A DNA stretch of 11,805 nucleotides from an uncultured Oscillibacter sp. Lineage in GTDB: Bacteria; Bacillota; Clostridia; Oscillospirales; Oscillospiraceae. Shown in pieces: positions 1 to 8,013 of the stretch. Every line of letters starts with the position of its first letter. Position 1 is the stretch's first letter. Both the position numbers and the translations under genes were made by a program. Below the pieces are notes generated by a model. The model saw only the letters and a list, made by a program, of their open reading frames with translations. It did not search any database and was not told where the DNA came from. The DNA lies in NCBI GenBank assembly GCA_948435975.1, contig CAOJHG010000020.1:1-11805 (forward strand), written 5' to 3'.

Positions 1-45
1 GGATAAGGATTTCACAAAACCTTCTCGAAGGAGTATGGAGGCTTT

Positions 46-2325
46 ATGAAACGCGAAAGATTCTTTTATAAAAAGTTCAAAGCCCTGGAGACGGTACTGT
101 ATTTCCGGGAATATTCCCTGTTTTTCCGCTTTTACATCCTGATTTTAACAATTATCATTGTCCTTATCGTTGCCTTTTCCATTTACATCTCCAACCTTCT
201 CAGCCGGAATGAAGCCGTCCGGACCCAGCAGATCAACGAACAGGTCGCCGCCCGAACCGTCAGCCAGATGAACAACTCCATTTACTTTTTAAATCAGATC
301 CTGTCCGTCGCAGGCACCAACCGCTATGTCATCGACGCGGCAGTCCGGCCTGGGCTCTTCTACGCGGACCGCAATCAAAACGTAGTGGCCTTTATAAAGG
401 ATATCCCCAAAAACAACGTCTTCATCAACAAAATCTGGCTCTATGAGATCACGGATAATCTGGTGTTTGTCTCGGACGGCACCGTGTCTCCCTTTGACCA
501 GTACAGCAGCGCCAATGTGCTGGACGGCATCATGCGTCAGGCCGAGGACCGTACTGAGACGGCGGTCATCGGTTCGACGGAAAAAAACCAGACGGTCATC
601 ACGCTGCTCAATGGAGAAGTCTACCTTATGTACAGCGCCCTGCGGTCCAAGGACGGGGAATTCCTCTTCAAGCTTATCGCGAAAATCAATACGCCTTACC
701 TGTTTCAGGATACCGTGAAGGAAGTGGAAAATCTGGGCTACGGCATCGAAATCACCAGCCCGTCAGACGCGCTGCTGTACTCCAACCGCAGCCACATGGA
801 AAATATTTCCGATACGGCCGAAATCGCACTGCATGACGGCTCTTTTGGCTGGACCTATTCCCTGTACCCCTTGCAGTACGCCGGAAGCGACTGGCTGTAC
901 ATCACCCGCCAGGCAATCCCATTCATCGCCGCCGCCACGTTTTTCAGCCTGCTCCTGGCCCTGCTTCTGGCGGAGAAGATGTATGCCCCGATTTCAAAAG
1001 TGACAAAGAATATCCTGAAGACGGGCGGAGAGCTGCCCCAGCCCCCGAAGCGGCATGACGAAATCGGCTTTCTCTATCAAACCTACTCCTCCATCCTCCA
1101 GGACAAGAAGCGAGCGGAATATTTGATTCAAGACATCCGTCCGGAGCTGGAGAAGCAGCTTTTCCTTCTGCTCATAAATGGAGCCGAAATGGAGGAGTCC
1201 GCCTTGGAACAGCGTCTGGCCGATATCCACAGCGAACTCCAGACGCAGGGCATCTACCAGGTCATGACACTCCATTACACCGACCTGGACGAGAGCGGAG
1301 ATGTGGCGTCCTATTTGAGCATCCGCGAAATCGAGCGGGGCGTTGAAGCCCTGTTTCCCGCAAAAGCCGGTCATATCCGCTATGTCCAAAAGGGCCATAT
1401 CGGGATCATCCTCCTGCAATACCCCGCCGGGACCCCGGCGGACACCATAGCCTCTACAGAAGCGGCGTTTGAAGACCATGTCCAGTTGCTGCTCCAGGCC
1501 CAAGGTGTCCGGGTCCTGCTTGCCTGGGGCAATCCCCACGTGGCGCTGCGGAACATGCCCCTGTCCTGCCAGGAGGCGTATGACCGTCTGAAACGCCAGA
1601 TTTACCTGCAAAGCGACGGCGAGTCCTCCTGCGACGACGCTCCCGTCCCGGACGACATCACACAGGAATATTTCGCCAAGAAAATCGACCACTTGAAATC
1701 CCTCATGAACAGCAGCGACATCGCCTCCGCCGAGGCCTATCTCCATCAGCTCTTACAAGAGTTCCGGGGAACGGACCTGGCCCTGGCCCAGCAAAAACAA
1801 GCCTACGGGCGTCTGCTGGACACGCTCATCGAAAAATCCCTCCAGTTCCACGCCGGTTCCTGCTGCTCCACGGAGGACTATCAAGAGATGTACCGCTCGC
1901 TGGAGCTGAGCGCCGGTCAGGTCCAGCTGGCGCAGCGCATGGAACCCAACGTCGTCCGGATCTTCGGCTTTGTCCGGACACAGCTCCTGCGCAGGCAGAA
2001 CCGCATTGTGGAAAAGGCGAAGGAATACATCAGTGAAAATTATGACAACGGAGACCTGTCTGCGCAGATGATCGCGGACAGTATCGGCATCACCCCCTCC
2101 TATCTCTCCAACCTGTTCACGACGCAGACCGGCGAAAGCCTGGTGGCTTATCTCAACGAGTACCGGGTCCAGATCGCGATCCATCTCTTGCAGAGTACCT
2201 CCATCAGCATCAAGGAGATCGGATTCCGGACGGGGTTCAACACCTCCCAGAATTTTAACCGGGTATTCAAGCGGGTAACCGGGAAAACTCCCGGCAAGTA
2301 CCGGGAGAAGCGTTCGGAGCCGTAA
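46..2325 (+). CDS. Membrane-anchored AraC-family transcriptional regulator with extracytoplasmic sensor region
   Basis: A 759-residue protein predicted to sense a ligand outside the cell and bind DNA inside it. Residues 1-28 are basic and cytoplasmic. A first membrane helix lies at about 29-52 (ILILTIIIVLIVAFSIYI). An extracytoplasmic region spans about 53-290, and a second helix lies at about 291-311 (IPFIAAATFFSLLLALLLA). A long cytoplasmic linker leads to a C-terminal AraC/XylS double helix-turn-helix from residue 654 to about 755. That domain shows typical features: MIADSIGITPSYLSNLF, then IKEIGFRTGFNTSQNFNRVF, ending in KTPGKYR. This layout is known from YesN-like AraC regulators in Firmicutes, which often sit beside sugar-uptake operons. 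There is no receiver domain, so no histidine kinase is implied. GGAGG at 37-41 precedes the ATG by four bases. It lies directly upstream of, and codirectional with, the TRAP/glycyl-radical operon and is probably its local activator (inference). The ligand is not readable from sequence. Confidence 0.93.
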   Translation: MKRERFFYKKFKALETVLYFREYSLFFRFYILILTIIIVLIVAFSIYISNLLSRNEAVRTQQINEQVAARTVSQMNNSIYFLNQILSVAGTNRYVIDAAVRPGLFYADRNQNVVAFIKDIPKNNVFINKIWLYEITDNLVFVSDGTVSPFDQYSSANVLDGIMRQAEDRTETAVIGSTEKNQTVITLLNGEVYLMYSALRSKDGEFLFKLIAKINTPYLFQDTVKEVENLGYGIEITSPSDALLYSNRSHMENISDTAEIALHDGSFGWTYSLYPLQYAGSDWLYITRQAIPFIAAATFFSLLLALLLAEKMYAPISKVTKNILKTGGELPQPPKRHDEIGFLYQTYSSILQDKKRAEYLIQDIRPELEKQLFLLLINGAEMEESALEQRLADIHSELQTQGIYQVMTLHYTDLDESGDVASYLSIREIERGVEALFPAKAGHIRYVQKGHIGIILLQYPAGTPADTIASTEAAFEDHVQLLLQAQGVRVLLAWGNPHVALRNMPLSCQEAYDRLKRQIYLQSDGESSCDDAPVPDDITQEYFAKKIDHLKSLMNSSDIASAEAYLHQLLQEFRGTDLALAQQKQAYGRLLDTLIEKSLQFHAGSCCSTEDYQEMYRSLELSAGQVQLAQRMEPNVVRIFGFVRTQLLRRQNRIVEKAKEYISENYDNGDLSAQMIADSIGITPSYLSNLFTTQTGESLVAYLNEYRVQIAIHLLQSTSISIKEIGFRTGFNTSQNFNRVFKRVTGKTPGKYREKRSEP

Positions 2326-2362
2326 TGCGCCTGCGCGCCCTGGCGGACGCGGCGGCAGAAAG

Positions 2363-2404
2363 AAAGCGGCCTTTTGGAATGCTGCATTCCAAAGGGCCGT
2401 TTTT
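2363..2404 (+). terminator. Rho-independent terminator of the AraC regulator gene
   Basis: The arms at 2367-2381 (CGGCCTTTTGGAATG) and 2385-2399 (CATTCCAAAGGGCCG) pair over 15 bp with one G-U wobble around the three-base loop CTG. Five T residues follow at 2400-2404. The A residues just before the stem can pair with the T tract. It lies 40 bases after the regulator stop codon, so the regulator and the downstream operon are probably separate transcription units. Confidence 0.92.
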
Positions 2405-2509
2405 CCTATGCCCTGTCCTCGCAGATGAACATTTTTATCAGTAAGCACCCGTTTCTTCACATATTTAAAGATTTTCCCCAAAAAGGTTCATTGAGAAGAA
2501 TATTGTCAA

Positions 2510-2538
2510 TTTCCAACAAAAACAAAATCATGTATTCT
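2510..2538 (+). promoter_or_regulatory. Candidate promoter for the catabolic operon
   Basis: The intergenic stretch 2405-2560 is much richer in A and T than the genes around it. The best sigma-A-like pair is TTTCCA (2510-2515, four of six consensus bases) and TATTCT (2533-2538), 17 bases apart, with a TG at 2531-2532 that extends the -10 box. Start of transcription near 2545 would leave a very short leader before AAGGAGG (2547-2553), so the true promoter may lie further upstream. The weak -35 box would fit a promoter needing an activator such as the neighbouring AraC protein (inference). No convincing AraC-type repeats were identified by eye. Confidence 0.35.
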
Positions 2539-2560
2539 GAAAAAACAAGGAGGAACGACT

Positions 2561-3565
2561 ATGAAGCAAGAGATTGGCTGGGGCATGATTGGCTGCGGAG
2601 ACGTAACAGAACAGAAGAATGGGCCGGGCTTAGACCGCGCTGAGGGCTCAAGGCTCGTCGGGATCGCCAACCGGACGCGCTCCAAAGCAGAGGACTGGGT
2701 CCGCCGGCATGGCGCCGGACGGGTCTATGACTCGGTGGAGGCCCTTCTGGCCGAGCCTGCTATCGACATCGTATATGTGGCGACAACGCCGGACTGCCAC
2801 AAAAAATATGCCGTTGCCTGCGCCGAAGCCGGAAAGCATTGTTACCTGGAAAAGCCGGTGGCCCTCTCTTATGCAGAGGCAGAGGAGATCCAGGCCGCCT
2901 TCCGGAAAAGCGGCACGAAAATTTTTGTGGCCCATTACCGCCGGGGAATGACCCGCTACAAGGAAATCAAAAAGCTCCTGGAGAGCGGCGTCATCGGAAC
3001 GGTCCGGGGGATGCAGATCCTCCGCACGCAGAAGCAAACCGCGGAGGAACGCCTTCCGGACGCGGAAAAGCCCTGGCGGGTCCGGGCCGGTGTGTCGGGC
3101 GGCAGCCACTTCTTTGAGGGAGACATCCACATGCTGGACCTGGCGGACTATCTGATAGGCCCAGCGGCGGATTATAAGCTGGAGGCATCCAATGAAACCG
3201 GCTTTTACCAAGGCGCGGACGTCGTGTCCCTCTCAGCGTACACGGAGTCGGGCGTAATGCTCTCCGGCTTGTGGTGCTACGCGGCTTACCGGGAGCTGGA
3301 CCAGGTCCTGATTTTCGGAGACGGGGGCAGTATTTCGTTCCAGTACGGTCAGAATGACGGCCCGGTCAAAGTCGAAACCGAAGAGGGCGTTCGGGAGCTT
3401 CGGCCCTTCGTACACGAGAATATCGGAACGGAACAAATCCAGGATATCGTAAATGAGCTGCTGGGGAAGGGCCATTGTTCCAGCACGCTGGTTTCCGCCA
3501 TGCGGTCTTTGCGGATCGCGGAGGCGGCAGAGCGGCAGCGAAAAACCGGCCAGGACCTTGGATGA
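2561..3565 (+). CDS. Gfo/Idh/MocA family NAD(P)-dependent oxidoreductase
   Basis: A 334-residue cytoplasmic protein of normal length for the glucose-fructose oxidoreductase/inositol dehydrogenase/MocA family. The N-terminal Rossmann fold begins with GMIGCGDV (residues 8-15), the dinucleotide-binding glycine turn. The family motif EKP is at 97-99, where Lys98 is expected to take part in catalysis. The C-terminal sheet domain carries GGSHFFEGDIHMLDL, with His190 and Asp193 matching the usual substrate-site His and Asp. Members oxidise or reduce a hydroxyl/keto group of sugars, cyclitols or their acids; the substrate here cannot be told from sequence. AAGGAGG at 2547-2553, seven bases before the ATG, supports the start. 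It is the first gene of the operon, 47 bases ahead of the glycyl radical enzyme, so it probably acts just before or after the radical step (inference). It is not called IolG because the rest of the inositol pathway is missing. Confidence 0.92.
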   Translation: MKQEIGWGMIGCGDVTEQKNGPGLDRAEGSRLVGIANRTRSKAEDWVRRHGAGRVYDSVEALLAEPAIDIVYVATTPDCHKKYAVACAEAGKHCYLEKPVALSYAEAEEIQAAFRKSGTKIFVAHYRRGMTRYKEIKKLLESGVIGTVRGMQILRTQKQTAEERLPDAEKPWRVRAGVSGGSHFFEGDIHMLDLADYLIGPAADYKLEASNETGFYQGADVVSLSAYTESGVMLSGLWCYAAYRELDQVLIFGDGGSISFQYGQNDGPVKVETEEGVRELRPFVHENIGTEQIQDIVNELLGKGHCSSTLVSAMRSLRIAEAAERQRKTGQDLG

Positions 3566-3612
3566 CGCACATCAATTGGAAGACAGCAAGGAAAAAGAAT
3601 GGGGGCTTGTCT

Positions 3613-5961
3613 ATGAAGGAACGAGTAAGAGAACTGCGGACAAAAAATCTCATGCAGACGCCCGAGATCTGCGTGGAACGAGCACAAATCGTAACGGCGG
3701 CTTATGAGGAATACAAAAACCTGCCCGCCGTCCTGCTTCGGGCGAAGACCTTTGAGAAGCTTATGAACGAAATGACGATCTGGATTGCCGAAAACGAGCT
3801 GATCGTCGGCAATCAGGCAGAAGTTGCCAAAGGAGCGCCTGTGTTTCCGGAGTATTCCGTGGACTGGGTCCTGCGGGAGCTGGACGAATTTGAGGAGCGC
3901 ACCTCCAGCCGCTTCCGCCTGACGGAGGAAAACAGGGCGGTCCTGCGGGACCTTTTGCCCGCCTGGACGGGCCGCACCACAAAGGACCGGGCCCTGTCCA
4001 TCATCCCGCAGGAGGCCAAGGACGCCATGGACTGTCAGGCATTCCTCCTCTCCCCCCTTTCCAGCGGCCTGGGGCACATCGCCGTCAATTATCAAAAGCT
4101 GCTGGACTTCGGCCTGGAGGAGATCATGAACGAGATCCAGGAGCGGCGGTCCCACTGCACCCCGCTCCGGGCAGGAGATTTGGAACGGAAAGTGTTTTAC
4201 GACGCCTGCCTGATTGTGTGCGGCGCCATGATTGCATTTGCCGAGCGGTTCGCGGCGCTGGCGGAGGAGCAGGCCAAAACCGCGGAGGCAGCCCGGCAGT
4301 CGGAGCTCCTCGAAATCGCCCGGGTCTGCCGCAAGGTCCCCCGCAGGCGGGCGGACAGCTTCCAGGAGGCTCTGCAAAGCTTCTGGTTCCTGCATCTGTG
4401 CCTGCAAATCGACTCCAACGGACACAGCATGTCTCCCGGCCGCTTCGACCAGTATACCTGGCGCTGCTACCAGCATGACATGGACGCGGGGGTCTCTCCG
4501 GAATACGAGGAGGAGCTTCTGGGCTGCCTGTGGATCAAATTCTCTGAAATCAGCAAGCTGCGGGATTACATGGGTTCCCTGGCCTTCGGCGGATACCCCA
4601 TGTTCCAGAATCTGATTGTCGGCGGTCAGGATGTTCACGGGAACGACGCCACTAACGACGTGTCCCTGCTGTGCTGCAAGGTGACTTCCGAGCTGAAGCT
4701 GGCCCAGCCCTCCCTCTCCGTGCGCTGGCACAAAAACAGCCCGGTGTATCTGAAACGGGCGGCGGCGGAAGTGGCCCGGTCCGGCATCGGGATGCCCGCC
4801 TATTTCAATGACGAGTCCATCATCCCCGTCCTGCGCAACATCGGCTGCTCTTTGGAGGAGGCCCGGGATTACTGCGAAGTGGGCTGTGTGGAGCCCCATG
4901 TGGCGGGCAGGATGGAAGGCATGTATTCCTCCGGCTTCACCAATCTCTGCAAGATCCTGGAAGTCACGATTTTCAACGGCGAAGACCCCGTGACGGGGAA
5001 GACCATCGGCCTCCCCTCTGGGGACCGCTTTGAGGACTATCACGACTTCTACAACGCCTATCGCCGCCAGCAGCGGTATTTTATGGACCTGCATGTCCAG
5101 TGTGTCAGCGCGGTGGAGCTGGCCCATTCCACACTGTGCCCTACGCCCCTGGTGTCCTGCTTTGTGGACGACTGCATCGAGCGGGGCCTGGATGTGCGCT
5201 GCGGCGGCGCCCACTACAACTACACTTCCCCGAACGCGGTCGGTCTGGCAAACCTGAGCGACTCTCTCCTGGTGATGAAAAAGAAGATCTTTGGCGAGAA
5301 AAAATACACCTACGAGGACCTTCGCCGGATGCTCCGCGCCAATTACGAGGGATATGAGCCGGTGCGGCTGGAATTCCTCAATGGCGTTCCCAAATACGGA
5401 AACGACGACGATGAAGCCGACGAAATGGCCAGGATCTGCGGCGAAGATTACTGCAAGGATTTTAAGCGCTATCCCGGCTGGCGGGGGTCCTCCTATCAGC
5501 CCGGACTCCAGAGCATTTCGGCCCATGCCCTTTTTGTCGGCAGTCTGGGGGCTACGCCCGACGGGCGGACAAAGGAAATGCTGGTATCCGACGGCGGCGT
5601 CTCCCCGGCCCAGGGCCGGGACGTGAACGGTCCCACGGCGGAGATGCTTTCTGTGGCGAAGCTCAACCATCTGGAGGCCACCAACGGTGCATTGCTGAAT
5701 GTAAAATTTCATCCTGCGGCAGTCCGGGGCGAAATGGGGATGCAGAACCTGATCGCCCTGACGGACGCGTTCTTCCGCCTGGGGGCCCAGCATGTCCAGT
5801 ATAACGTGATGGACAGCGAGACCCTGCGGGACGCGCAGGAGCATCCGGAACGCCATGGCGACCTGATTGTCCGGGTGGCAGGCTTCAGCGTGTTGTTCAC
5901 CACCTTGGATGTGGTCCTGCAAAACGACATCATCGAGCGGACACAGCACGATTGCTGCTGA
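3613..5961 (+). CDS. Glycyl radical enzyme, dehydratase/lyase type (substrate unknown)
   Basis: A 782-residue member of the pyruvate formate-lyase-like glycyl radical superfamily. The radical glycine is Gly757 in RVAGFSVLF, 26 residues from the C-terminus as is usual. The thiyl cysteine and catalytic base are Cys425 and Glu427 in GCVEP, the signature of the dehydratase, choline-lyase and sulfolyase branches. A single Cys, not the Cys-Cys pair of pyruvate formate-lyase, rules out that activity. His155 (GLGHIAVNY) and His271-Ser272 (SNGHS) match substrate-site residues of glycerol dehydratase as I recall them. The position of that enzyme's substrate-binding Asp447 appears to be Ser439, so the substrate is probably not glycerol or propanediol. 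The start at 3613 is preferred because MKERVRELR is a typical family N-terminus; only a weak GGGGG (3601-3605) precedes it. An in-frame ATG at 3562 would add 17 residues. The protein ends in an unusual Asp-Cys-Cys after RTQH. The activase gene follows seven bases later. Confidence 0.93.
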   Translation: MKERVRELRTKNLMQTPEICVERAQIVTAAYEEYKNLPAVLLRAKTFEKLMNEMTIWIAENELIVGNQAEVAKGAPVFPEYSVDWVLRELDEFEERTSSRFRLTEENRAVLRDLLPAWTGRTTKDRALSIIPQEAKDAMDCQAFLLSPLSSGLGHIAVNYQKLLDFGLEEIMNEIQERRSHCTPLRAGDLERKVFYDACLIVCGAMIAFAERFAALAEEQAKTAEAARQSELLEIARVCRKVPRRRADSFQEALQSFWFLHLCLQIDSNGHSMSPGRFDQYTWRCYQHDMDAGVSPEYEEELLGCLWIKFSEISKLRDYMGSLAFGGYPMFQNLIVGGQDVHGNDATNDVSLLCCKVTSELKLAQPSLSVRWHKNSPVYLKRAAAEVARSGIGMPAYFNDESIIPVLRNIGCSLEEARDYCEVGCVEPHVAGRMEGMYSSGFTNLCKILEVTIFNGEDPVTGKTIGLPSGDRFEDYHDFYNAYRRQQRYFMDLHVQCVSAVELAHSTLCPTPLVSCFVDDCIERGLDVRCGGAHYNYTSPNAVGLANLSDSLLVMKKKIFGEKKYTYEDLRRMLRANYEGYEPVRLEFLNGVPKYGNDDDEADEMARICGEDYCKDFKRYPGWRGSSYQPGLQSISAHALFVGSLGATPDGRTKEMLVSDGGVSPAQGRDVNGPTAEMLSVAKLNHLEATNGALLNVKFHPAAVRGEMGMQNLIALTDAFFRLGAQHVQYNVMDSETLRDAQEHPERHGDLIVRVAGFSVLFTTLDVVLQNDIIERTQHDCC

Positions 5962-5968
5962 CAAGCCT

Positions 5969-6877
5969 ATGGATACAAAAAAGGGGATCTTGTTTGACAT
6001 CCAGCGGTTTTCCGTACACGACGGGACCGGGATCCGGACCAATGTGTTTTTCAAGGGCTGCCCGCTGCGCTGCGACTGGTGCAGCAACCCGGAATCCCAG
6101 GACCTCCGTCCGCAGCCGCTGTACGACGCAAAAAAGTGTATCGGCTGCGGAGGCTGTGTGCAGCGCTGCCCGTCGGGGGCCATTTCGACGGAAAACGGTT
6201 ATTCCATCGATACGCAAAAATGCTTTGCCTGTGCGGAGCTTCCCTGCGCGGCGGGCTGTTACGCCTCCGCCCTGACCATTGCGGGCCAGTCCTATACTGT
6301 GGAAGACATCATCCGGATCGTGAAGCGGGACGCGGTGTTTGACGGCGCTTCCAGCGGCGGCGTCACCATCTCCGGCGGCGAGGCCATGGTCCAGATCGAT
6401 TTCCTGGAAGCCCTGTTGAAAGCCTGCAAGGAGCAGGAGATCGATACCGCTATCGAAACATGCAGCGCCTGCGGCTGGGACAGCATCCGCCGGACCCTGC
6501 CCTATACGGACACCTATCTTTGCGATGTGAAGCACACGGACCCGGAAAAGCTCTGGCGGGAGACCGGCGGCCGTGCGGAGCATCTGCTGGAAAATATCCG
6601 CCGCCTGGCGGAAAACGGTGCGTACATCGTCGCCAGAGCCCCCCAGATTCCCGGCTTTAACACAGAGGACCGGGAAAGTGAGGACATCGGCCGCTTTCTC
6701 GTAAGCTGCGGCATCCAGCGGGTGGAAGTCCTGAATTTCCACAAGCTGGGGGTTCCGAAGTATACCAAGTGCTTTCTGGGGCGGACACCCAAGGACCGGG
6801 AGCCTTTGGAGCCGGAGGCCCTGGAACGGAAACTGGAAATTTTCCGCGGACTTGGCTTAGTGGCCGAAATCGGCTGA
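5969..6877 (+). CDS. Radical SAM glycyl-radical-enzyme activating protein
   Basis: A 302-residue protein that uses S-adenosylmethionine and a [4Fe-4S] cluster to place the radical on Gly757 of the preceding enzyme. The radical SAM motif CPLRCDWC supplies Cys31, Cys35 and Cys38. A ferredoxin-like insert carries two more four-cysteine sets, Cys57/60/63/67 and Cys85/88/93/97, as in activases of the dehydratase and decarboxylase branches; the pyruvate formate-lyase activase lacks them. SAM-binding features include ISGGEAM (GGE at 136-138). The start at 5969 gives MDTKKGILFDIQRFSVHDG, a typical N-terminus. No clear ribosome-binding site precedes it and the gap to the upstream stop is seven bases, so translation is probably coupled to that of the enzyme. 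Complete and undamaged. Confidence 0.95.
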   Translation: MDTKKGILFDIQRFSVHDGTGIRTNVFFKGCPLRCDWCSNPESQDLRPQPLYDAKKCIGCGGCVQRCPSGAISTENGYSIDTQKCFACAELPCAAGCYASALTIAGQSYTVEDIIRIVKRDAVFDGASSGGVTISGGEAMVQIDFLEALLKACKEQEIDTAIETCSACGWDSIRRTLPYTDTYLCDVKHTDPEKLWRETGGRAEHLLENIRRLAENGAYIVARAPQIPGFNTEDRESEDIGRFLVSCGIQRVEVLNFHKLGVPKYTKCFLGRTPKDREPLEPEALERKLEIFRGLGLVAEIG

Positions 6878-6888
6878 TCTCGAAATCC

Positions 6889-6906
6889 ATCGGATGCCCA
6901 TCCGAT
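6889..6906. repeat. Short perfect inverted repeat between activase and TRAP binding-protein genes
   Basis: ATCGGAT (6889-6895) and ATCCGAT (6900-6906) form a perfect 7-bp stem around the four-base loop GCCC, 12 bases after the activase stop. No T tract follows, so it is not a typical terminator. It could be an mRNA processing or stability hairpin or a small protein-binding site; the sequence does not decide. Confidence 0.6.
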
Positions 6907-6925
6907 CGATAATTAAGGAATGTAT

Positions 6926-6930
6926 GGAGG
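6926..6930 (+). promoter_or_regulatory. Ribosome-binding site fixing the start of the TRAP binding protein
   Basis: GGAGG ends seven bases before the ATG at 6938. An in-frame ATG at 6920 lies upstream of this site, so 6938 is the start. It also gives a clean lipoprotein signal peptide beginning MKKYLSLLL. Confidence 0.88.
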
Positions 6931-6937
6931 AATTGAA

Positions 6938-7993
6938 ATGAAAAAGTATCTCTCTTTGCTCCTGGCGCTCAGCATGGCGCTGACGCTCGCCGCCTGCGGC
7001 GGCTCCGGAAGCTCCGGAAGCAGCACCGGCGGCTTGGACGCTTCTGGCAGCGGCACCAGCGGCTCCGGCGATGGAAGCGCGGCACCTGCCGTCACGCTGA
7101 AATTCGCCTGCGACGACACTACCACCTCTTCTTATTACCTGGCCCTGGAGGAGTTTGAGAAGGAAGTGGAAGAGAAGTCCGGCGGCACGATTGCCGTAGA
7201 CCTGTACGGGGACGCTGCCCTGGGCAGCGCTACGGATACCATCGAGGGCATGAATCTGGGTACCATCGAGTGCGTTTTCGCATCCACCGCCGCCATCTCC
7301 GCCTTCGTCCCTGAATTCTATTATGTAGACGCGCCGTTCATCTTCCGCAACGCCGAACACGCGCATGCGGTCGTAGACGGTGAGGTCGGCGAAATCATCG
7401 CCCAGGCCAGCATGGACGGCCAGGGCATCCGTATCCTTGGCTGGTACGACACCGGCTTTCGCAACATCTACTCCACAAAGGCCGTCCGCAGCATCGACGA
7501 GCTCAAGGGCCTGAAGATCCGGACCATGGAGTCTGACCTTCACACGGCGACCTTCGAGTCTCTGGGCTGTATGCCCACCCCCATGTCCTCCTCGGAGGTC
7601 TACACTTCCCTCTCTCAGGGCACCATCGACGCGGCGGAAAACTGCTACTCTTATGTAGTCAATCAATCCATGTATGAGGTCTGCCCCTATATCATCAACA
7701 CCGGTCATTTCTATGGTTTCTGCGTCATCATGATTGCCGAGAAGGTCTTCCAGTCCCTGACGCCTGAGCAGCAGGAAATCGTTACCACTGCTGCCGCCAA
7801 CAGCGTGACCTATCAGAGAGACCTGATCGATCAGCAGAACACGGAAGCTGCGGACTTCCTGGCGGAAAAAGGCATTGAGTTCATTGACCTGGACCGGGAT
7901 GCTTTGAAGGAGACGGCTCAGAGCGTCTATACCAACTACGCCGACCGGCTGGATTCCGAGATCATGGAGAAAATCGAGAATACACAGGGTTAA
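6938..7993 (+). CDS. dctP: TRAP transporter substrate-binding lipoprotein (DctP family)
   Basis: A 351-residue extracytoplasmic solute receptor that captures a carboxylate-bearing substrate and delivers it to the TRAP membrane subunits. Residues 1-19 form a signal peptide ending in the lipobox LAAC, with Cys20 the predicted lipidated residue. Residues 21 to about 46 are a Gly/Ser-rich tether, as is common in Gram-positive bacteria. The mature part has the DctP pattern. LKGLKIRTMES contains Arg195, the conserved residue that usually pairs with the ligand carboxylate. It is followed by MPTPMSSSEVYTSLSQGTIDAAEN, the family signature (quoted here as two joined parts, MPTPMSSSEV and YTSLSQGTIDAAEN). 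The ligand is therefore probably an organic acid such as a sugar acid, but a sulfonate or other anion cannot be excluded. Hairpins lie on both sides of the gene, the 3' one large enough to raise its mRNA level above that of the membrane subunits (inference). Confidence 0.93.
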   Translation: MKKYLSLLLALSMALTLAACGGSGSSGSSTGGLDASGSGTSGSGDGSAAPAVTLKFACDDTTTSSYYLALEEFEKEVEEKSGGTIAVDLYGDAALGSATDTIEGMNLGTIECVFASTAAISAFVPEFYYVDAPFIFRNAEHAHAVVDGEVGEIIAQASMDGQGIRILGWYDTGFRNIYSTKAVRSIDELKGLKIRTMESDLHTATFESLGCMPTPMSSSEVYTSLSQGTIDAAENCYSYVVNQSMYEVCPYIINTGHFYGFCVIMIAEKVFQSLTPEQQEIVTTAAANSVTYQRDLIDQQNTEAADFLAEKGIEFIDLDRDALKETAQSVYTNYADRLDSEIMEKIENTQG

Positions 7994-8013
7994 CGGACCA
8001 AAGGAACCCAAAG

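Noticed and set aside
3475..3612. Longer N-terminus for the glycyl radical enzyme, starting at 3475 or at ATG 3562
   Set aside because: The extra residues lie mostly inside the preceding gene and do not resemble the family. MKERVRELR at 3613 is the usual N-terminus. The 3562 ATG overlaps the upstream stop and cannot be fully excluded.
3613..5961. Pyruvate formate-lyase or a microcompartment-associated glycyl radical enzyme
   Set aside because: The active site has a single Cys in GCVEP instead of the Cys-Cys pair. There is no N-terminal targeting extension, and there are no shell-protein, aldehyde dehydrogenase or phosphotransacylase genes in the window.
3349..6183. A 944-codon open frame on the minus strand, opposite the glycyl radical enzyme
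   Set aside because: It has no recognisable domain and is Pro-, His- and Gly-rich. It lies entirely opposite well-conserved genes and is explained by GC-biased third positions. Other long antisense frames in the window are rejected for the same reason.
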